Of a stretch of DNA of 32,566 bases, positions 7,090 through 14,961 are shown piece after piece. Source of the DNA: Clostridiaceae bacterium (GTDB lineage Bacteria > Bacillota_A > Clostridia > Clostridiales > Clostridiaceae); assembly GCA_029256485.1 (NCBI GenBank), contig JAQSXU010000056.1, positions 1 through 32,566 of the forward strand. Reading direction: 5' to 3'. Below the pieces are notes generated by a model. That model saw only the letters and a list, made by a program, of their open reading frames with translations. It did no database searches and had not been told where the DNA came from. The stretch's first letter is position 1; each line of letters opens with the position of its first letter. The translations under genes were made by a program, and so were the position numbers.

Positions 7090-9390
7090 TTATTTTTCTT
7101 CATCTTTTATTTTTTCGCTGGCAATTGCAATTTGGCCTAAACTGATACCACCATCATTGGATGGAAAGCACTTATGGGTATACACTTTGAAATTCAACTT
7201 TTCTAATTCATTAACTATATTCTCCATTAGGTATATATTTTGAAAAACGCCTCCGCTTAGCACTATATCATTTATTAAATATTGAGTTCTTATTTTTTGG
7301 CAAAGCTTTAATGAAAAATTAATAATAGAGTTATGAAATTTCCAGCTAATATTACCAATTGAAATATCTTTATTCAAATCGGTTATTATACCATCTATTA
7401 TTTTATAAGGCATAATAATAAATTCTTCACTAGTACTAACAATATCAAATTGGTAGTAGTGCTCCACTTTACTTGAATAAGAATAATTCTCAGGTATTTT
7501 ACATTCCAGTTCAATAGAAGCCTGACCTTCGTATGAAATAAGTTTGCGTATTCCCAGTATACTTGCTGCTGCATCAAAAAATCTTCCCATACTTGATGTT
7601 TTTACACAGTTTATTTTATTATCAATTAAAGGATATAACTTTAACCCATCACTTCCAAAAATTGACTCTATTAAAGAACGATACTGATTTTTTTTGTTCA
7701 AATTTTCCCCGGTGCTCAATAAATATGAAACACCGGATCTCCACGGTTCCTTAATTGATTTATCTCCTCCAGATAAAAATGTATAATCTAAATGTCCAAT
7801 TCTTTGAAAGCTTTTCTTATTGCATATTAAAAATTCACTGCCCCATATGCAGTCATCTGTTCCAAATCCAGTTCCATCAAAAGATAACCCTATTACATTT
7901 TCAATTAATTTGTTTTCTACCATGCAACTTGCTATATGAGCATGATGGTGATAAACTGGTATTCTCTTCAAATTTATATCCATTGCATATAAGGTTGATT
8001 CATAATTTGGGTGAGCATCATATGCAATAAACTTTGGTATAAAGGAAAATAAATCTTTAAGATGATCTATATTTCTTTTATAGTTGTATATTGTTTCAAC
8101 ATTTTGTAAGTCACCATTGTGCTGGCTAAGGAAAATATAATTTTCTAATCCAATTGAAAAAGTATTTTTCATATCAGGGCCTACAGCTAGTATATTTTCA
8201 ATACTAGAATAGTTTACTGGATCAGGAACATATCCCCTAGCACGTCTGATCATCCTAATTTCACCAGCCATATACCTGACAACAGAATCATCTATAGGAG
8301 TATAAATATCCCTATTATGAAAAAGAAAAAAATCAACAATATTATGCAGTTTTTCTAAAGCACTATTATTTTCATACTCTATAGGGCAACCATAAATATT
8401 GGCACTAGTCATTATTAAGGTATCTAAGTCTCCACTTAATAATAGTTCATGCAGCGGAGTATAAGGAAGCATTACTCCAAGAGTAGTCATATTGGGGGCT
8501 ATTGAGTTTGGTAGTTTAAATTCATTTTTTTTATTTAATAGCACTATTGGTTTTCTTATGCCAGTGAGTACTTCGAATTCCTTTTGATTTATCTGACAGT
8601 ATTTATCTATGGTATCTATATTTCTCATCATAACAGCAAATGGTTTGTCAGGTCGCCTTTTTCTTTTTCTTAGCTTTTTAATAGCCTTATCATTATGCCC
8701 GTCACATACTAGAAGAAATCCTCCAAGTCCCTTAACTGCAAATATATCACCTTTCTTTAATTTTTCAATTGTCCAATCTATTATATTATTTTCAGTCATT
8801 TCTATAATATTGCCTGAGCTGTCTGTAATCCATAAGTGGGGGCCGCAATTTTCACAAGCGTTAGGTTGTGCATGAAATCTTCTGTTTAATGGATTTGTGT
8901 ACTCAGACTCACATTCATTACACATTTTAAATTTACCCATTGTAGTTTCACATCTATCATATGGAATATTCTTTATTATACTGAACCTTGGCCCGCAATT
9001 TGTACAGTTAGTAAAAGCATATCTAAACCTTCTATTGTACTTATTGTGAATATCTTTTAAACAATCGCTACAAGTAGCAATATCAGGAGAAATTAATGTA
9101 ATCTTATTTTTTTTAGTTTCACTTTCTCTTATTGAAAATGTGTTGAAATTCTCTAAAGGCAATTCTTTTATTATAATATTTTCAATTTTTGAAAGTGGGG
9201 GAGGATTATTTTTTAATATATTAATAAAGCTATTTATATTATTTTCCAAACCTTCTATATTGATATATACACCTTCTGAGTTATTATTAACCCATCCAGT
9301 TAAAGAATTATTATAAGCCAAATTATACACAAATGGTCTGAATCCAACTCCTTGAACAATTCCTTCTACTTTAATAAACAAATGCAACAT
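7090..9390 (-). CDS. hypF: Carbamoyltransferase HypF ([NiFe]-hydrogenase maturation)
   Basis: A 766-residue protein, the usual HypF length, with all domains in order. The acylphosphatase domain has GIVQGVGFRPF (10-20). Two zinc-finger-like motifs C-x2-C-x18-C-x2-C lie at C107/C110/C129/C132 and C157/C160/C179/C182. A YrdC-like domain (KGLGGFLLVCD near 218, KRRPDKPFAVM near 243) and a Kae1/TobZ-like domain with HHHAHIASCM near 482 and LSGGVFQN near 720 follow. HypF uses carbamoyl phosphate and ATP to carbamoylate the C-terminal Cys of HypE, the source of the cyanide ligands of the hydrogenase iron. No hypA-E or hydrogenase gene is in the window, so it must act with genes elsewhere if functional. 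All key motifs look intact. Confidence 0.96.
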   Translation of the reverse strand: MLHLFIKVEGIVQGVGFRPFVYNLAYNNSLTGWVNNNSEGVYINIEGLENNINSFINILKNNPPPLSKIENIIIKELPLENFNTFSIRESETKKNKITLISPDIATCSDCLKDIHNKYNRRFRYAFTNCTNCGPRFSIIKNIPYDRCETTMGKFKMCNECESEYTNPLNRRFHAQPNACENCGPHLWITDSSGNIIEMTENNIIDWTIEKLKKGDIFAVKGLGGFLLVCDGHNDKAIKKLRKRKRRPDKPFAVMMRNIDTIDKYCQINQKEFEVLTGIRKPIVLLNKKNEFKLPNSIAPNMTTLGVMLPYTPLHELLLSGDLDTLIMTSANIYGCPIEYENNSALEKLHNIVDFFLFHNRDIYTPIDDSVVRYMAGEIRMIRRARGYVPDPVNYSSIENILAVGPDMKNTFSIGLENYIFLSQHNGDLQNVETIYNYKRNIDHLKDLFSFIPKFIAYDAHPNYESTLYAMDINLKRIPVYHHHAHIASCMVENKLIENVIGLSFDGTGFGTDDCIWGSEFLICNKKSFQRIGHLDYTFLSGGDKSIKEPWRSGVSYLLSTGENLNKKNQYRSLIESIFGSDGLKLYPLIDNKINCVKTSSMGRFFDAAASILGIRKLISYEGQASIELECKIPENYSYSSKVEHYYQFDIVSTSEEFIIMPYKIIDGIITDLNKDISIGNISWKFHNSIINFSLKLCQKIRTQYLINDIVLSGGVFQNIYLMENIVNELEKLNFKVYTHKCFPSNDGGISLGQIAIASEKIKDEEK

Positions 9391-9552
9391 AATAAATCAC
9401 GCCCTATTGTAATAAAATTTAAAGTTTAAGTTAAATATATAATATATAAAATTGAAAGTAAAGTTTTACAATATTAATTAGCATTTGAAATTAATACAAT
9501 GATTTCAAAGATAAATTAATAATATTATTCTTTATTCATTAGTTAAGATGAT

Positions 9553-9581
9553 TTGCCAAGTAATTATACTTTTGTTAATAT
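9553..9581 (+). promoter_or_regulatory. Probable promoter of the M29 aminopeptidase gene
   Basis: TTGCCA (9553-9558), 17 bases, TAATAT (9576-9581), about 35 bases before ATG 9616. The rest of the 225-base hypF/aminopeptidase divergent gap shows only AT-rich sequence. Confidence 0.5.
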
Positions 9582-9615
9582 TAAAACATATTATGAATAA
9601 TCAGGAGGATTTAGT

Positions 9616-10743
9616 ATGGTAGATATAAGACTGAATAAATTGGCAAAGCTGCTGGTTAATTATTCTGCGAAGGTAAAGCCTGGAGATTTTGTTCTGGTTA
9701 GTTGTGAGGATGTAGCTGAGCCCTGGATGGCTGAAATTGTTAAGGAAGCAATAAAAGCAGGGGCTCATGTTGAAACTATATTAGAATCTCATACTGTAAA
9801 AGAAAATAAACTAAAATACAGTTCTCCAGAACAACTAAAACAAGAAAATCTTATATTAAAGTATGCTTTAGAAAAAGCACATGTTTGGCTGTCAGCATGG
9901 GGAACAAGAAATACAAAAGCTAACTCTAATATTGATTCAGAAATAATAAAGCTTTCAGCTATAGGAGCTAAAAGCTGGAGAAAAGTTTATTCTGAGGGTA
10001 TGGGAAATGGGACACTAAGATGGTGTGGTACTCAATTCCCAACTTACGCCGATGCTCAAGAAGCATCCATGAGCTTAAGTGAATATGAGGATTTTGTATA
10101 TGGTGCAGGATTATTAAATTCAGATGAACCAGTAAAAGAATGGGAAAAAGTGAGTGCTAATCAAGAAAGATGGGTAAAATATTTAAATTTAAAAAAACAG
10201 CTTCATATAGTATCTCAAGAAACGGATATTGTTGTAGGAATAAATAACAGAAAGTGGATTAATTGTGATGGTAAAGTTAATTTTCCTGATGGTGAAATAT
10301 TTACGTCACCTGAAGAAAATAACATTAATGGAGTTATTACTTTTAGTTTCCCAGGAATATATATGGGAAAGGAAATACAGGGCATTAAATTAAAAATTGT
10401 AAATGGAAAAGTAGATCATGCCACCGCAGAAAAAGGTGAGGATTTGTTAAATACTCTTTTAACTATTGATGAAGGTGCATCAAGATTTGGAGAAGTTGCC
10501 ATAGGAACAAATTACGGAATAAATAAATTCACAAGAAATATGTTATTTGATGAGAAAATTGGTGGAACTATTCACATGGCTATAGGAGACTCAATGCCTG
10601 AAGCAGGAGGGTTGAATAGATCGAATATTCACTGGGATATGCTTTGTGATATGAGACAATGTGGTAAAATATATGCTGACGGTGAATTGTTCTATGAAAA
10701 TGGTCAATTCATTGATGAAGTTTTATCAAAATATAATCTTTAG
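9616..10743 (+). CDS. Aminopeptidase, peptidase family M29
   Basis: A 375-residue cytoplasmic metallo-aminopeptidase. The C-terminal half carries the M29 ligand set: E227 in PDGEIFT, E293 in FGEVAIG, H320 in GTIHMAIG, and H339 and D341 in NIHWD. The N-terminal region with WMAEIVKEAIKAGAHVE (37-53) is the usual family start. At 375 residues it belongs to the shorter M29 branch (AmpS and PepS enzymes are near 410). It removes N-terminal amino acids from peptides with two bound metal ions. CAGGAGGAT precedes ATG 9616. It is a single-gene unit with its own probable promoter and the terminator at 10755-10785. Confidence 0.92.
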   Translation: MVDIRLNKLAKLLVNYSAKVKPGDFVLVSCEDVAEPWMAEIVKEAIKAGAHVETILESHTVKENKLKYSSPEQLKQENLILKYALEKAHVWLSAWGTRNTKANSNIDSEIIKLSAIGAKSWRKVYSEGMGNGTLRWCGTQFPTYADAQEASMSLSEYEDFVYGAGLLNSDEPVKEWEKVSANQERWVKYLNLKKQLHIVSQETDIVVGINNRKWINCDGKVNFPDGEIFTSPEENNINGVITFSFPGIYMGKEIQGIKLKIVNGKVDHATAEKGEDLLNTLLTIDEGASRFGEVAIGTNYGINKFTRNMLFDEKIGGTIHMAIGDSMPEAGGLNRSNIHWDMLCDMRQCGKIYADGELFYENGQFIDEVLSKYNL

Positions 10744-10754
10744 AAAAATAAAAG

Positions 10755-10785
10755 CCTTCACAATTTAGTTACTGTGAAGGTTTTT
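10755..10785 (+). terminator. Intrinsic terminator between converging genes
   Basis: CCTTCACA (10755-10762) pairs with TGTGAAGG (10773-10780) and is followed by TTTTT. Upstream A-rich sequence lets it also serve the carboxypeptidase gene on the minus strand, whose stop is at 10790. Confidence 0.85.
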
Positions 10786-10789
10786 ACAA

Positions 10790-12070
10790 TTATCTGTAAC
10801 GATTTTTTTTTCTTCTTCTTCTTTTATTTAGATTTACCGTTCTTATTGAAAATAAAATCAGAATAATTATCCCTAAAGACACTGCTGCAAAACCAATATA
10901 TGAAGGAATTAAAATTTTATTAATATCTTTTGATGTTAGGGAAGAATATAGTTTAAAGTCCTTTGTAACTCCTCTTTCATTTATAGTTAATGTACCAATA
11001 CTATCTCCTTTTTTTAAATCCTTAAATGTAAAGTTATTCATTTTATAACTTGCTGACTTTGACATATTTTCCTTAGTATTTAACTGATTTTCATAATAAG
11101 ATACATTATCTTTAATAGTAACGGGAACTTTTAACTGTTTTACCGTACCAAAGAAAACAAAGGTTTTATAGTCAATACTTTCTGTTCGAAGAGTAGTATT
11201 TTTACTAATTAAAGTAGTTTGATTTGCATTATAACTATAATCAATGATTTTTTTCATATCTTCAAATACTGTTTTATCCTCTTTGTCATAAACTGATTTC
11301 ATCACTACCCCCATTATCTGTCTGCCATTTCTTTCATAAATAGCAACCAGGCATCTGCCTGCTTCTGAGGTATAACCAGTTTTTCCACCAATACATCCAT
11401 CTTTATTTAATAGCTTGTTCCTATTTTCTACTGCCATATTAGGACCAGTTACTGTTTTTATTGTTGATTTTTCTTTTCCCATGGATTCTCTAACCCAGGG
11501 ATTTTTAAAAGCCTCTCTTGCAATGACACTTAAATCATAAGCAGTAGTATAATGTTCATCGTCATGCAGTCCATTTGGGGTAACAAAGTGTGTATTTTTT
11601 AAATTTAATTTTTTCGCTCTATCATTCATCATATTAATAAAACTTTTAACATTACCGCCTACAGAAGAAGCAATCATATATGCAACATCATTGCCAGAAA
11701 ACAGGAGCAAACCGTCCATGGCATTTCCTGCTGTCATTTTCTCACCAACTGCAATAGGATGTACATTTAAATTTAACGAATATTCTGGTTGGCTTTTTGC
11801 TTCTTGAGAATATGTTAATAAGTCAGATTTTTTCTTGTTTTCTGCAAGTATTAAAGCAGTCATTAATTTAGTTGTACTTGCTGGATAGGCTCTTTTATCA
11901 ATATCTTTTGCATAAATAATTTCGCCGGTTTTCATATCAATTGTAATTGCAGATGTACCATATATTTTAGGCTGCTGAACATTAGTGCTAGTATTTTCAT
12001 CTGCCAGTGCCTGTAATGGAATGGATATAACCATAACTAATGATAATAAAAATATAAGTATTTTCTTCAT
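10790..12070 (-). CDS. D-alanyl-D-alanine carboxypeptidase (DacA/DacF type, PBP5-like)
   Basis: A 426-residue exported protein. Residues 1-23 are a signal peptide ending QALA-D. The three penicillin-binding active-site motifs are present: STTK (65-68, Ser nucleophile), SGN (125-127) and KTG (230-232). The penicillin-binding-protein 5 C-terminal beta domain follows to about 370. A single membrane helix (about 395-415) then ends in a very basic tail (KRRRRKKNRYR). Most PBP5 homologues use an amphipathic C-terminal helix, so the true membrane span is worth noting. It trims the terminal D-Ala of peptidoglycan pentapeptides outside the membrane. Which paralogue (vegetative dacA or sporulation dacF/dacB) cannot be fixed. 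It is transcribed from the promoter at 12130-12158. Confidence 0.93.
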   Translation of the reverse strand: MKKILIFLLSLVMVISIPLQALADENTSTNVQQPKIYGTSAITIDMKTGEIIYAKDIDKRAYPASTTKLMTALILAENKKKSDLLTYSQEAKSQPEYSLNLNVHPIAVGEKMTAGNAMDGLLLFSGNDVAYMIASSVGGNVKSFINMMNDRAKKLNLKNTHFVTPNGLHDDEHYTTAYDLSVIAREAFKNPWVRESMGKEKSTIKTVTGPNMAVENRNKLLNKDGCIGGKTGYTSEAGRCLVAIYERNGRQIMGVVMKSVYDKEDKTVFEDMKKIIDYSYNANQTTLISKNTTLRTESIDYKTFVFFGTVKQLKVPVTIKDNVSYYENQLNTKENMSKSASYKMNNFTFKDLKKGDSIGTLTINERGVTKDFKLYSSLTSKDINKILIPSYIGFAAVSLGIIILILFSIRTVNLNKRRRRKKNRYR

Positions 12071-12129
12071 AAATGCTATCTCTCCATTTTCTCCATTTTC
12101 AATTAATATTTTACACGTTGATATTCAAC

Positions 12130-12158
12130 AGTATAACATGGTCACATTAAATTTTCAA
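12130..12158 (-). promoter_or_regulatory. Strong promoter of the carboxypeptidase gene
   Basis: On the minus strand TTGAAA (12158-12153), 17 bases, TATACT (12135-12130), with TGT directly before the -10 (extended -10). Confidence 0.75.
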
Positions 12159-12185
12159 ACTGTGTAAATAACATCAGCATATTTA

Positions 12186-12194
12186 TGATATAAT
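12186..12194 (+). promoter_or_regulatory. Extended -10 promoter of the Nudix gene
   Basis: TGATATAAT (TGn plus TATAAT) about 35 bases before ATG 12230. No clear -35 is seen at 16-18 bases, as is common for extended -10 promoters. Confidence 0.55.
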
Positions 12195-12229
12195 ATTAAA
12201 ACCATAGAAAAAATTGAGGTGATACTGAT

Positions 12230-12841
12230 ATGAATGAGAATGAAATAAAAGAAATATTTAAAAATAGATCTGCTAGTATTATAGGAAACTATAAGAAAAG
12301 TGCGGTGATGATTCTTATGATTGAAGAAAATAATAACCTGTTTGTGTTATTTGAAGAAAGGTCACATAAGCTTCGTCATCAGCCAGGGGATATATGTCTT
12401 CCAGGAGGAAGGATAGAAAAAAACGAAACACCAATGGAGGCAGCAGTAAGAGAGGTATGCGAAGAATTAAAATTATCTAAGGAAGATATAAAAATAATTG
12501 GTGAAATGGATTATTTCGTGAGTCCATATAATACTATAATGTATCCATTTATTGCAAGCACTAAAAGTTGTGTTACTAATGCCAGTGAAGATGAGGTAGA
12601 ACGAATAATAAAAATTCCTTTAAACTTTTTCTTAAAAAATGAACCAATTCTTTATGATCTAAAAATTGGCCCATTACTAGAAGATGATTTCCCTTATGAT
12701 TTAATTAAGAATGGCAAAAATTACAAATTCAGTAAGGGAATCTTAAAGGAATACTTTTATAAATATGAAAATATAGTTATTTGGGGCTTTACAGCGCAAA
12801 TTATAAAAAGTTTTTCGGATATTTTAAAATCTAAGCCTTAA
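12230..12841 (+). CDS. Nudix hydrolase, CoA pyrophosphatase type (NudL/YeaB-like)
   Basis: A 203-residue soluble enzyme. The Nudix box runs from G60 to L82: G60, E66, R74, E75, E78 and E79 are all present, so the metal site is intact. The usual Gly near the end of the box is Lys81. Just before it, FEERSHKLRHQPGDICLPGG (41-60) matches the UPF0035 signature that marks CoA-hydrolysing Nudix proteins. Expected reaction: CoA to 3',5'-ADP and 4'-phosphopantetheine. GAGGTGATACTGAT precedes ATG 12230. Its last 11 bases overlap the end of the converging membrane-protein gene. Confidence 0.88.
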   Translation: MNENEIKEIFKNRSASIIGNYKKSAVMILMIEENNNLFVLFEERSHKLRHQPGDICLPGGRIEKNETPMEAAVREVCEELKLSKEDIKIIGEMDYFVSPYNTIMYPFIASTKSCVTNASEDEVERIIKIPLNFFLKNEPILYDLKIGPLLEDDFPYDLIKNGKNYKFSKGILKEYFYKYENIVIWGFTAQIIKSFSDILKSKP

Positions 12842-13172
12842 CCTTCTTTTCCACTCCAAATATTAATAAAGAAACTATTATTAGTACAATATAGATTAGC
12901 ACAAAAAATACAGAAACTAATTTCGCAGGCATAATAAATTTTAAATATATAAAAATGATTAATGATAGTATTGACCATAGTAAACAAATATAAGACATTT
13001 TTCTGTTTCTGTTTTCCCATGATTGTGGATCCTTCATGGCTCCTGTAATCTTATTCTCATATTTGTCAGAATGAACTTTTACTGTTAATAATTTAAAGTA
13101 AATAAAAAACACAGCTGATAGAAAAAAAGTCCCTAAAAAATAATATGATAATGATATACTTGTTAAATTCAC
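12831..13172 (-). CDS. Small membrane protein, three predicted helices
   Basis: A 113-residue protein starting at GTG 13172 after GAGGGTGAT. Hydrophobic segments lie near residues 7-28, 60-80 and 84-106, with a polar loop carrying a conserved-looking SWENRNRKM stretch around 51-59. No catalytic motif is seen and I do not recognise the family; the loop and topology resemble small uncharacterised clostridial membrane proteins. It lies on the same strand as the HxlR regulator but behind that gene's terminator, so independent transcription is likely. It overlaps the Nudix gene tail by 11 bases. Confidence 0.6.
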   Translation of the reverse strand: MNLTSISLSYYFLGTFFLSAVFFIYFKLLTVKVHSDKYENKITGAMKDPQSWENRNRKMSYICLLWSILSLIIFIYLKFIMPAKLVSVFFVLIYIVLIIVSLLIFGVEKKVKA

Positions 13173-13227
13173 AAAATCACCCTCTCAGCATATGGTAGAA
13201 TATTTATCATTAGTGTAACCAAATTTC

Positions 13228-13261
13228 AAAAAAATAATAAGTCTGTTTAAACAGACTTATT
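13228..13261 (-). terminator. Intrinsic terminator overlapping the end of the HxlR gene
   Basis: A 26-base perfect palindrome (13236-13261) is followed on the minus strand by A then seven T (13234-13228). The stop codon of the regulator at 13247 lies inside the stem. Confidence 0.85.
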
Positions 13262-13645
13262 TTCTTGTTCATATATTTCATTGGAAGTATATGTAAGTTC
13301 ATATTTATCGTAATGGTTCTTTCCCCAAGAACACATCATTTTTAGCATGGGAATAATGCTCCTTCCTTCATCTGTTAAAAAATATTCAACCTTGGGAGGA
13401 ACTTGAGCATATATTTTTCTTTCTATTATTACATCAGCTTCAAGTTCTCTTAACTGTTGGGTAAGCATTTTTTGCGTAATACCGGACAAAAGATTTTTTA
13501 ATTCACTAAATCTTAATGTACCTTTATCAGCTAATTGAAATAAAATAATAGGTTTCCATTTGCCACTTATTATATCTAATGTTAGCTCAATTGCACAGGT
13601 ATATTTTTTACCCCTAACATTCATTACTTTGCAGCTAGAGCCCAT
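13247..13645 (-). CDS. HxlR-family winged-helix transcriptional regulator
   Basis: A 132-residue DNA-binding protein. CAIELTLDIISGKWKPIILFQL (17 onward) is the HxlR family signature with the conserved Cys at residue 17. LRFSELKNLLSGITQKMLTQQLRELE (about 44-69) is the helix-turn-helix. VEYFLTDEGRSIIPML (about 86-101) is the wing and dimer helix. Family members sense aldehydes, quinones or oxidants, often through the N-terminal Cys, but the signal here is unknown. AAGGGTGTGAT precedes ATG 13645. It has its own strong promoter with 9-base direct repeats just downstream, suggesting self-control. Confidence 0.92.
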   Translation of the reverse strand: MGSSCKVMNVRGKKYTCAIELTLDIISGKWKPIILFQLADKGTLRFSELKNLLSGITQKMLTQQLRELEADVIIERKIYAQVPPKVEYFLTDEGRSIIPMLKMMCSWGKNHYDKYELTYTSNEIYEQENKSV

Positions 13646-13666
13646 AAAATCACACCCTTAAATTTA

Positions 13667-13719
13667 ATAGTCAATGTATAGTCAATCCAAATTATATCAC
13701 AGTGAAAGTTATGATACAA
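13667..13719 (-). promoter_or_regulatory. HxlR-gene promoter with direct-repeat operator candidate
   Basis: On the minus strand TTGTAT (13719-13714), 17 bases, TATAAT (13696-13691) with a TGA extension. Just downstream, ATTGACTAT occurs twice (13686-13678 and 13675-13667), 11 bases apart, one helical turn. Roles of the repeats are inferred. Confidence 0.6.
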
Positions 13720-13807
13720 CTTTATTAAATATGATTAACAGCGTCCCAATTTTAATAAATTTTTACATATTTAATTATTTAAAAATATACAGCTTGAATT
13801 TATACCA

Positions 13808-13995
13808 AATTAGTGGTATTTTTAAAGTGTAAATAAATTACATCTTAAATAAGGGAATGTGGTTAAAAACCACAGCAGCCCCCGCTACTGTAAACATTGA
13901 TGACACATACGAAACCACTTAATTTTATATTAGGGAAGGGTATGTGAAAGATGAAATGTGAGCCAGGATATCTTATTTATGAGGTTATATTTGTT
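13808..13995 (+). promoter_or_regulatory. Cobalamin riboswitch aptamer
   Basis: The B12-box core is plain: AGGGAATGTGG near 13852, GCAGCCCCCGCTACTGTAA at 13875-13893, and GAGCCAGGATA near 13961, in the order of the cobalamin (AdoCbl-type) riboswitch class. The TTAGTGGTATTTTTAAA element near 13810 fits its 5' strand. The arm 13895-13960 gives the variable peripheral region. It precedes an ECF importer and transcobalamin-like proteins, in agreement with ligand and function. Exact ends are approximate. Confidence 0.93.
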
Positions 13996-14066
13996 ACCTT
14001 CGGAGGGAGGGTAAAGATTAAATTTGCGTTTTGATCTTTACCGGGCCTTTAGGTTCCGGTTTTTTT
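13993..14066 (+). terminator. Riboswitch expression platform with intrinsic terminator
   Basis: Three hairpins compete. The first pairs 13994-14001 with 14007-14014. The second pairs GGTAAAGAT (14010-14018) with ATCTTTACC (14034-14042). The third, ACCGG (14040-14044) with CCGGT (14056-14060), carries TTTTTTT (14060-14066) and is the terminator. Neighbours share strands, so they exclude each other, fitting anti-antiterminator, antiterminator and terminator. Confidence 0.8.
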
Positions 14067-14089
14067 ATATTATTTTTTAAGGAGTAAAA

Positions 14090-14929
14090 ATGACAGTGAA
14101 TAAAAATATTCATGTACTGACTATAACCATAATGTCTCTTACTTTAATTATCTTACTGTTTTCCTATGACAATCCAGTAATTTTATTAACTATTACATTT
14201 CTTTTTTTTACTTTATTTTATAAGCACAACTCGGTAAAAAAAATAGGTGAGGGCGTAATGTATTTTATTCCTTTTATGCTGATAACAGTAATAATTAATA
14301 TGATTTTTGTTTGGAATGGAAAAACAACTTTATTTTATATTTTAGATAAGCCGTTTACTTTAGAAGCACTGATTTATGCCATTATTCTTTCTTACAAGCT
14401 ACTGTTAATTATCTATTTGTTCATGATTATGAGTTTACTAGTGGATTCTGATACAGCTGTATCATATTTTTCAAATAAGATGCCAAAATCCACATTAACT
14501 TTAATGATTGCAATGAAGCTGTTTCCAACCATGAAAGAAAAAATCCATAATTTAAAATTGGTCTATACCGTTAGAGGAGTTAATTTTAATGAGGATAAAA
14601 GAACTAATTTAATTAAAAGCTATATGCCAATATTATCTGTTTTATTAGAAAATACCTTAGAAGGAGCTTTTGATATTGGAGAAGCTGCATATGTAAGAGG
14701 TTTTTTAAGCAGCAAAAGATCAATTTATGAAAAGCAAAATTTCAAAGCAGCAGATATTTTTATAATTTTAATTAACATTCTAATAATCTTGTTAATTATA
14801 TTTTGTAAATTTAATAATTTATACAATATAGATATTTATGCGGGCTTAGGAAATTTAAGCCTAATTAATAAATTTAGTATTATAGCTACAATATTAATTA
14901 TATCTGAGGGGTTAATTATTTATATGTAG
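14090..14929 (+). CDS. ECF transporter T component (EcfT), cobalamin-riboswitch controlled
   Basis: A 279-residue integral membrane protein. Hydrophobic segments lie near 8-24, 28-44, 57-75, 92-118, 220-240 and 255-278. The coupling region holds the two short T-component signatures: YTVRG (VRG at 161-163) and YVRG (VRG at 202-204), where the family usually has Ala-Arg-Gly. The Arg of each contacts the ATPase subunits in known ECF complexes. GGAG precedes ATG 14090, 24 bases after the riboswitch terminator. It is the first gene of the B12 operon, 32 bases before the fused ATPase gene. Confidence 0.88.
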   Translation: MTVNKNIHVLTITIMSLTLIILLFSYDNPVILLTITFLFFTLFYKHNSVKKIGEGVMYFIPFMLITVIINMIFVWNGKTTLFYILDKPFTLEALIYAIILSYKLLLIIYLFMIMSLLVDSDTAVSYFSNKMPKSTLTLMIAMKLFPTMKEKIHNLKLVYTVRGVNFNEDKRTNLIKSYMPILSVLLENTLEGAFDIGEAAYVRGFLSSKRSIYEKQNFKAADIFIILINILIILLIIFCKFNNLYNIDIYAGLGNLSLINKFSIIATILIISEGLIIYM

Positions 14930-14961
14930 CAATTATAAGAATTTGAAATGGAGTTTTTATT

